Source: Drosophila persimilis (taxonomy: Eukaryota; Arthropoda; Insecta; Diptera; Drosophilidae). Taken from it: a stretch of DNA of 64,000 nucleotides. The position numbers and the translations under genes were made by a program. The notes beneath the pieces were generated by a model. The model was not told the origin of the DNA. It did not search any database and saw nothing but the letters and a program-made list of their open reading frames with translations. Below, piece after piece: positions 58,101 to 64,000 of this stretch (positions are counted from its first letter, which is position 1; the number at the start of each line of letters is the position of its first letter). Location: the NCBI RefSeq assembly GCF_003286085.1, contig NW_020825294.1:5022001-5086000 (forward strand). The letters are read 5' to 3'.

Positions 58101-61100
58101 TATAGCATTCCGAAAGATTTGGATGTGCATATCTTTGAGATACTGGTTTTTCTGCACTCTATATCTCAGGGATACGGCATGGAAGATATGGGTCTGAATA
58201 ATAGCGTAGAAGGGGAGTCATTCCGTAATTCGTAAATCGTAAAAATCAGATCAAGTTGATTCAAGACCTCCTCGTGTCGACAGGCAGGATCCCCACTGTC
58301 CTGGGAGAGTGGGTCCTGCACCGATCTGACCCTATTTGTGTGAGATATAGCATCCCGAAGATAGGGATGAGCATATGTATCTTTGAGATACTGGTTTTTC
58401 TGCACTCTATATCTCAGCGATACGGCAGCCAATCGGGGCGTGGCATGTCTCTTTCTGATCAGAAGAGTCCTGCCTGTCGACTGCCATCCGAAAAAAGGAC
58501 ATCCATTATTTCACGATTTTCGCAAAAAATCATGATGGTTACATCATTAAATTTTCAAAAAATCGGCCTCATTTCCGAAGTGGAGATTTCGATGGCAGTC
58601 GACAGGCAGGACATGCACTGTCCTGGGAGAGTGGGTCCTGCACCGATCTGACCCTATTTGTGTGAGATATAGCATTCCGAAGATTGGGATGTGCATATCT
58701 TTGAGATACTGGTTTTTCTGCACTCTATATCTCAGCGATACGGCAGTCGATCGGGGCGTGGCATGCCTTTTGATCATGTCTTTATGATTAGGAGAGTCCT
58801 GCCTGTCGAGTGCCATCCGGAAAAAGGACATCCATTTTTTGACGATTTTCGCAAAAAATCATGATGGTTACATCATTAAATTTTCAAAAAATCGGCCTCA
58901 TTTCCGAAGTGGAGATTTTGGTGGCAGTTGACAGGCAGGATTCCCACTGTCCTGGGACAGTGGATCCTGCACCGATCTGACCCTATTTGTGTGAGATATA
59001 GCCTTCCGAAGATTGGGATGTGCATATGTATCTTTGAGATACTGGTTTTTCTGCACTCTATAGATCAGCGATACGGCAGTCGATCGGGGAGTGGCATGTC
59101 CTTTCGTGATCGGGAGAGTCCTGCCTGTCGACTGCCATCCGAAAAAAGGACATCCATTTTTTCACGATTTTCGCAAAAAATCATGATGGTTACATCATTA
59201 AATTTTCAAAAAATCGGCCTCATTTCCGAAGTGGAGATTTCGATGGCAGTCGACAGGCAGGACATGCACTGTCCTGGGAGAGTGGGTCCTGCACCGATCT
59301 GACCCTATTTGTGTGAGATATAGCATTCCGAAGATTGGGATGTGCATATCTTTGAGATACTGGTTTTTCTGCACTCTATATCTCAGCGATACGGCAGTCG
59401 ATCGGGGCGTGGCATGCCTTTTGATCATGTCTTTATGATTAGGAGAGTCCTGCCTGTCGAGTGCCATCCGGAAAAAGGACATCCATTTTTTGACGATTTT
59501 CGCAAAAAATCATACATCATTAAATTTTCAAAAAATCGGCCTCATTTTCGAAGTGGAGATTTTGATGTCAATCGACAGGCAGGATCCCCACTGTCCTGGG
59601 AGAGTGGGTCCTGCACCGATCTGACCCTATTTGTGTGAGATATAGCATTCCGAAGATTGTGATGTGCATATGTATCTTTGAGATACTGGTTTTTCTGCAC
59701 TCTATATCTCAGCGATACGGCAGTCGATCGGGGCGTGGCATGTCTTTTGATCATGTCTTTATGATTAGGAGAGTCCTGCCTGTCGACTGCCATCCGGAAA
59801 AAGGACATCCATTTTTTGACGATTTTCGCAAAAAAATCATGATGGTTACATCATTAAATTTTCAAAAAATCGGCCTCATTTCCGATGTCGAGATTTCGAT
59901 GGCAGTCGACAGGCAGGATCCCCACTGTCCTGGGAGAGTGGGTCCTGCACCGATCTGACCCTATTTGTGTGAGATATAGCATTCCGAAGATAGGGATGTG
60001 CATATGTATCTTTGAGATACTGGTTTTTCTGCACTCTAAATCTCAGCGATACGGCAGTCGATCGGGGAGTGGCATGTCTCCTTCTGATCAGAAGAGTCCT
60101 GCCTGTCGACTGCCATCCGAAAAAGGGACATCCATTTTTTCACGATTTTCGCAAAAAATCATGATAGTTATATCATTAAATTTTCAAAAAATCGGCCTCA
60201 TTTCCGAAGTGGAGATTTCGATGGCAGTCGACAGGCAGGATCCCCTCTGTCCTGGGAGAGTGGGTCCTGCACCGACCTGACCCTATTTGTGTGAGATATA
60301 GCATTCCGAAGATTGGGATGTGCATATCTTTGAGATACTGGTTTTTCTGCACTCTATATCTCAGGGATACGGCATGGAAGATATGGGTCTGAATAATAGC
60401 GTAGAAGGGGAGTCATTCCGTAATTCGTAAATCGTAAAAATCAGATCAAGTTGATTCAAGACCTCCTCGTGTCGACAGGCAGGATCCCCACTGTCCTGGG
60501 AGAGTGGGTCCTGCACCGATCTGACCCTATTTGTGTGAGATATAGCATTCCGAAGATTTGGATGTGCATATCTTTGAGATACTGGTTTTTCTGCACTCTA
60601 TATCTCAGCGATACGGCAGTCGATCGGGGCGTGGCATGTCTTTTGATCATGTCTTTATGATTAGGAGAGTCCTGCCTGTCAACTGCCATCCGAAAAAGGA
60701 CATGCAATATTTCACGATTTTCGCAAAAAATCATGATGGTTACATCATTAAATTTTCAAAAAATCGGCCTCATTTTCGAAGTGGAGATTTTGATGTCAAT
60801 CGACAGGCAGGATCCCCACTGTCCTGGGAGAGTGGGTCCTGCACCGATCTGACCCTATTTGTGTGAGATATAGCATTCCGAAGATAGGGATGTGCATATG
60901 TATCTTTGAGATACTGGTTTTTCTGCACTCTAAATCTCAGCGATACGGCAGTCGATCGGGGAGTGGCATGTCTCCTTCTGATCAGAAGAGTCCTGCCTGT
61001 CGACTGCCATCCGAAAAAAGGACATCCATTTTTTCACGATTTTCGCAAAAAATCATGATGGTTACATCATTAAATTTTCAAAAAATCGGCCTCATTTCCG

Positions 61101-64000
61101 ATGTCGAGATTTCGATGGCAGTCGACAGGCAGGATCCCCACTGTCCTGGGAGAGTGGGTCCTGCACCGATCTGACCCTATTTGTGTGAGATATAGCATTC
61201 CGAAGATAGGGATGTGCATATGTATCTTTGAGATACTGGTTTTTCTGCACTCTAAATCTCAGCGATACGGCAGTCGATCGGGGAGTGGCATGTCTCCTTC
61301 TGATCAGAAGAGTCCTGCCTGTCGAGTGCCATCCGGAAAAAGGACATCCATTTTTTGACGATTTTCGCAAAAAATCATGATGGTTACATCATTAAATTTT
61401 CAAAAAATCGGCCTCATTTCCGAAGTGGAGATTTCGATGGCAGTCGACAGGCAGGATCCCCTCTGTCCTGGGAGAGTGGGTCCTGCACCGACCTGACCCT
61501 ATTTGTGTGAGATATAGCATTCCGAAGATTGGGATGTGCATATCTTTGAGATACTGGTTTTTCTGCACTCTATATCTCAGGGATACGGCATGGAAGACAT
61601 GGGTCTGAATAATAGCGTAGAAGGGGAGTCATTCCGTAATTCGTAAATCGTAAAAATCAGATCAAGTTGATTCAAGACCTCCTCGTGTCGACAGGCAGGA
61701 TCCCCTCTGTCCTGGGAGAGTGGGTCCTGCACCGACCTGACCCTATTTGTGTGAGATATAGCATTCCGAAGATTGGGATGTGCATATGTATCTTTGAGAT
61801 ACTGGTTTTTCTGCACTCTATATCTCAGCGATACAGCAGCCAATCGGGGCGTGGCATGTCTCTTTCTGATCAGAAGAGTCCTGCCTGTCGACTGCCATCC
61901 GGAAAAAGGACATCCATTTTTTCACGATTTTCGCAAAAAATCATGATGGTTACATCATTAAATTTTCAAAAAATCGGCCTCATTTCCGATGTCGAGATTT
62001 CGATGGCAGTCGACAGGCAGGATCCCCACTGTCCTGGGAGAGTGGGTCCTGCACCGATCTGACCCTATTTGTGTGAGATATAGCATTCCGAAGATTGGGA
62101 TGTGCATATCTTTGAGATACTGGTTTTTCTGCACTCTATATCTCAGCGATACGGCAGTCGATCGGGGCGTGGCATGCCTTTTGATCATGTCTTTATGATT
62201 AGGAGAGTCCTGCCTGTCGAGTGCCATCCGGAAAAAGGACATCCATTTTTTCACGATTTTCGCAAAAAATCATGATGGTTACATCATTAAATTTTCAAAA
62301 AATCGGCCTCATTTCCGAAGTGGAGATTTCGATGGCAGTCGACAGGCAGGATCCCCACTGTCCTGGGAGAGTGGGTCCTGCACCGATCTGACCCTATTTG
62401 TGTGAGATATAGCATTCCGAAGATTGGGATGTGCATATCTTTGAGATACTGGTTTTTCTGCACTCTATATCTCAGCGATACGGCAGTCGATCGGGGCGTG
62501 GCATGCCTTTTGATCATGTCTTTATGATTAGGAGAGTCCTGCCTGTCGAGTGCCATCCGGAAAAAGGACATCCATTTTTTCACGATTTTCGCAAAAAATC
62601 ATGATGGTTACATCATTAAATTTTCAAAAAATCGGCCTCATTTCCGAAGTGGAGATTTCGATGGCAGTCGACAGGCAGGATCGCCTCTGTCCTGGGAGAG
62701 TGGGTCCTGCACCGACCTGACCCTATTTGTGTGAGATATAGCATTCCGAAGATTGGGATGTGCATATGTATCTTTGAGATACTGGTTTTTCTGCACTCTA
62801 AATCTCAGCGATACGGCAGTCGATCGGGGAGTGGCATGTCTTTTCGTGATCGGGAGAGTCCTGCCTGTCGACTGTCATCCGAAAAAGGGACATCCATTAT
62901 TTGACGATTTTCGCAAAAAATCATGATGGTTACATCATTAAATTTTCAAAAAATCGGCCTCATTTCCGAAGTGGAGATTTCGATGGCAGTCGACAGGCAG
63001 GATCCCCTCTGTCCTGGGAGAGTGGGTCCTGCACCGACCTGACCCTATTTGTGTGAGATATAGCATTCCGAAGATTGGGATGTGCATATGTATCTTTGAG
63101 ATACTGGTTTTTCTGCACTCTAAATCTCAGCGATACGGCAGCCAATCGGGGCGTGGCATGTCTCTTTCTGATCAGAAGAGTCCTGCCTGTCGACTGCCAT
63201 CCGAAAAAGGGACATCCATTTTTTCACGATTTTCGCAAAAAATCATGATGGTTACATCATTAAATTTTCAAAAAATCGGCCTCATTTCCGAAGTGGAGAT
63301 TTCGATGGCAGTCGACAGGCAGGATCCCCTCTGTCCTGGGAGAGTGGGTCCTGCACCGATCTGACCCTATTTGTGTGAGATATAGCATTCCGAAGATTGG
63401 GATGTGCATATGTATCTTTGAGATACTGGTTTTTCTGCACTCTATATCTCAGCGATACGGCAGTCGATCGGGGAGTGGCGTGTCTTTTCGTGATCGGGAG
63501 ACTCCTGCCTGTCGACTGCCATCCGAGAAAAGGACATCCATTATTTGACGATTTTCGCAAAAAATCATGATGGTTACATCATTAAATTTTCAAAAAATCG
63601 GCCTCATTTCCGAAGTGGAGATTTTGATGGCAATCGACAGGCAGGATCCCCACTGTCCTGGGAGAGTGGGTCCTGCACCGATCTGACCCTATTTGTGTGA
63701 GATATAGCATTCCGAAGATTGGGATGTGCATATGTATCTTTGAGATACTGGTTTTTCTGCACTCTATATCTCAGCGATACGGCAGTCGATCGGGGAGTGG
63801 CATGTCTTTTCGTGATCGGGAGAGTCCTGCCTGTCGACTGCCATCCGAAAAAAGGACATCCATTATTTGACGATTTTCGCAAAAAATCATGATGGTTACA
63901 TCATTAAATTTTCAAAAAATCGGCCTCATTTCCGAAGTGGAGATTTTGATGGCAATCGACAGGCAGGATCCCCACTGTCCTGGGAGAGTGGGTCCTGCAC
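52147..64000. repeat. Tandem satellite array, ~322-333-bp unit with ~245-bp short form, at least 37 copies
   Basis: The anchor GTGTGAGATATAGCATTCCG recurs about 37 times, mostly 318-333 bp apart, to the window end. A regular 333-bp unit (52,864-53,196) has a 21-bp arm, 189 bp, the perfect reverse-complement arm (53,074-53,094), then 102 bp. The 102-bp part holds ATGATGGTTACATCAT, itself a small palindrome. GAGATATAG and CTATATCTC form an inner inverted pair. Short intervals of ~242-247 bp occur near 53.92-54.17, 57.21-57.45, 58.10-58.34, 60.29-60.54 and 61.51-61.75 kb; these replace the second arm and the 102-bp part with a ~105-bp module starting GGATACGGCATGGAAGATAT. The variable site after GGCATGTC comes in three forms (CGTGATCGG, GATCATGTCTTTATGATTAGG, TCTGATCAG). 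I consider no ORF in it coding. Confidence 0.97.
53130..57018. repeat. Recent segmental duplication inside the satellite (~2.1-2.2 kb, two copies)
   Basis: About 53,130-54,955 matches 55,366-57,018 almost base for base. The offset is 2,236 bp at the start (53,268/55,504) and 2,063 bp later (54,083/56,146). The difference is a 173-bp deletion in the second copy, joined at about 56,046 (ATCATTA|CTCTATATC). The few substitutions indicate a recent event. Confidence 0.75.

Noticed and set aside
52291-63364. Repeated 92-131-codon ORFs through the satellite on both strands
   Set aside because: They recur because the DNA unit repeats. Unit lengths such as 322 bp are not multiples of three, frames end at the same repeat site, and the translations have no domain or start context.
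52147-64000. CRISPR-like array
   Set aside because: Repeats are over 300 bp with no unique spacers, and the organism is an animal. It is a satellite.

Overview
The window reads as euchromatic DNA of a fruit fly, genus Drosophila. Evidence: short 55-70 bp introns with GT-AG ends, core-promoter elements of the Drosophila motif 1 / motif 6 / DRE type, DINE-1-like repeats, and a set of genes that I recognise as the neighbourhood of D. melanogaster 27F-28A on Muller element B (chm, muc, Gr28a, Gr28b). The wording of the DINE-like repeat (about 19.76 kb) suggests the obscura group, but that is inference.

Layout. 0.2-0.74 kb: last three coding exons of the MYST acetyltransferase chameau (+). 0.75-7.1 kb: noncoding, with simple repeats and two copies of a ~120-bp direct repeat. 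7.3-9.7 kb: muc, the dihydrolipoamide acetyltransferase (E2) of pyruvate dehydrogenase (+, seven exons, 511 aa). 11.4-14.1 kb: a CRAL-TRIO lipid-binding protein (-). 14-27 kb: mostly noncoding, with a DINE-1-like element, a degenerate coding-like patch (17.1-18.7 kb) and a candidate remote 5' UTR exon. 27.8-29.2 kb: a second CRAL-TRIO gene (+) that shares intron positions with the first. 30.5-32.6 kb: a CD36-family scavenger receptor (-). 37.4-38.8 kb: a 5'-truncated, frameshifted LINE (-). 38.9-40.4 kb: Gr28a (-). 41.3-50.4 kb: Gr28b (-), with five alternative first exons spliced to two shared 3' exons. 50.9-51.3 kb: a small cysteine-rich putative zinc protein (-). 52.15 kb to the window end: about 12 kb of tandem satellite that continues beyond the window.

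Most unusual points: (1) an apparently intronless Set2-like H3K36 methyltransferase gene (+) nested in a Gr28b intron, with AWS, SET and post-SET motifs intact; (2) a 60-bp, nearly perfect hairpin in another Gr28b intron; (3) a satellite whose ~322-333-bp unit carries a 21-bp perfect inverted repeat, alternates with a ~245-bp short form, and is bordered on the left by inverted pieces of itself; (4) a short coding-like motif (AHPKLLIGAM type) in three dispersed places, one of them immediately upstream of the Set2-like gene.

Genes were joined across introns by eye from reading frame, phase and splice consensus. UTRs and promoters are approximate. Orthology calls rest on remembered family sequence, not on searches.
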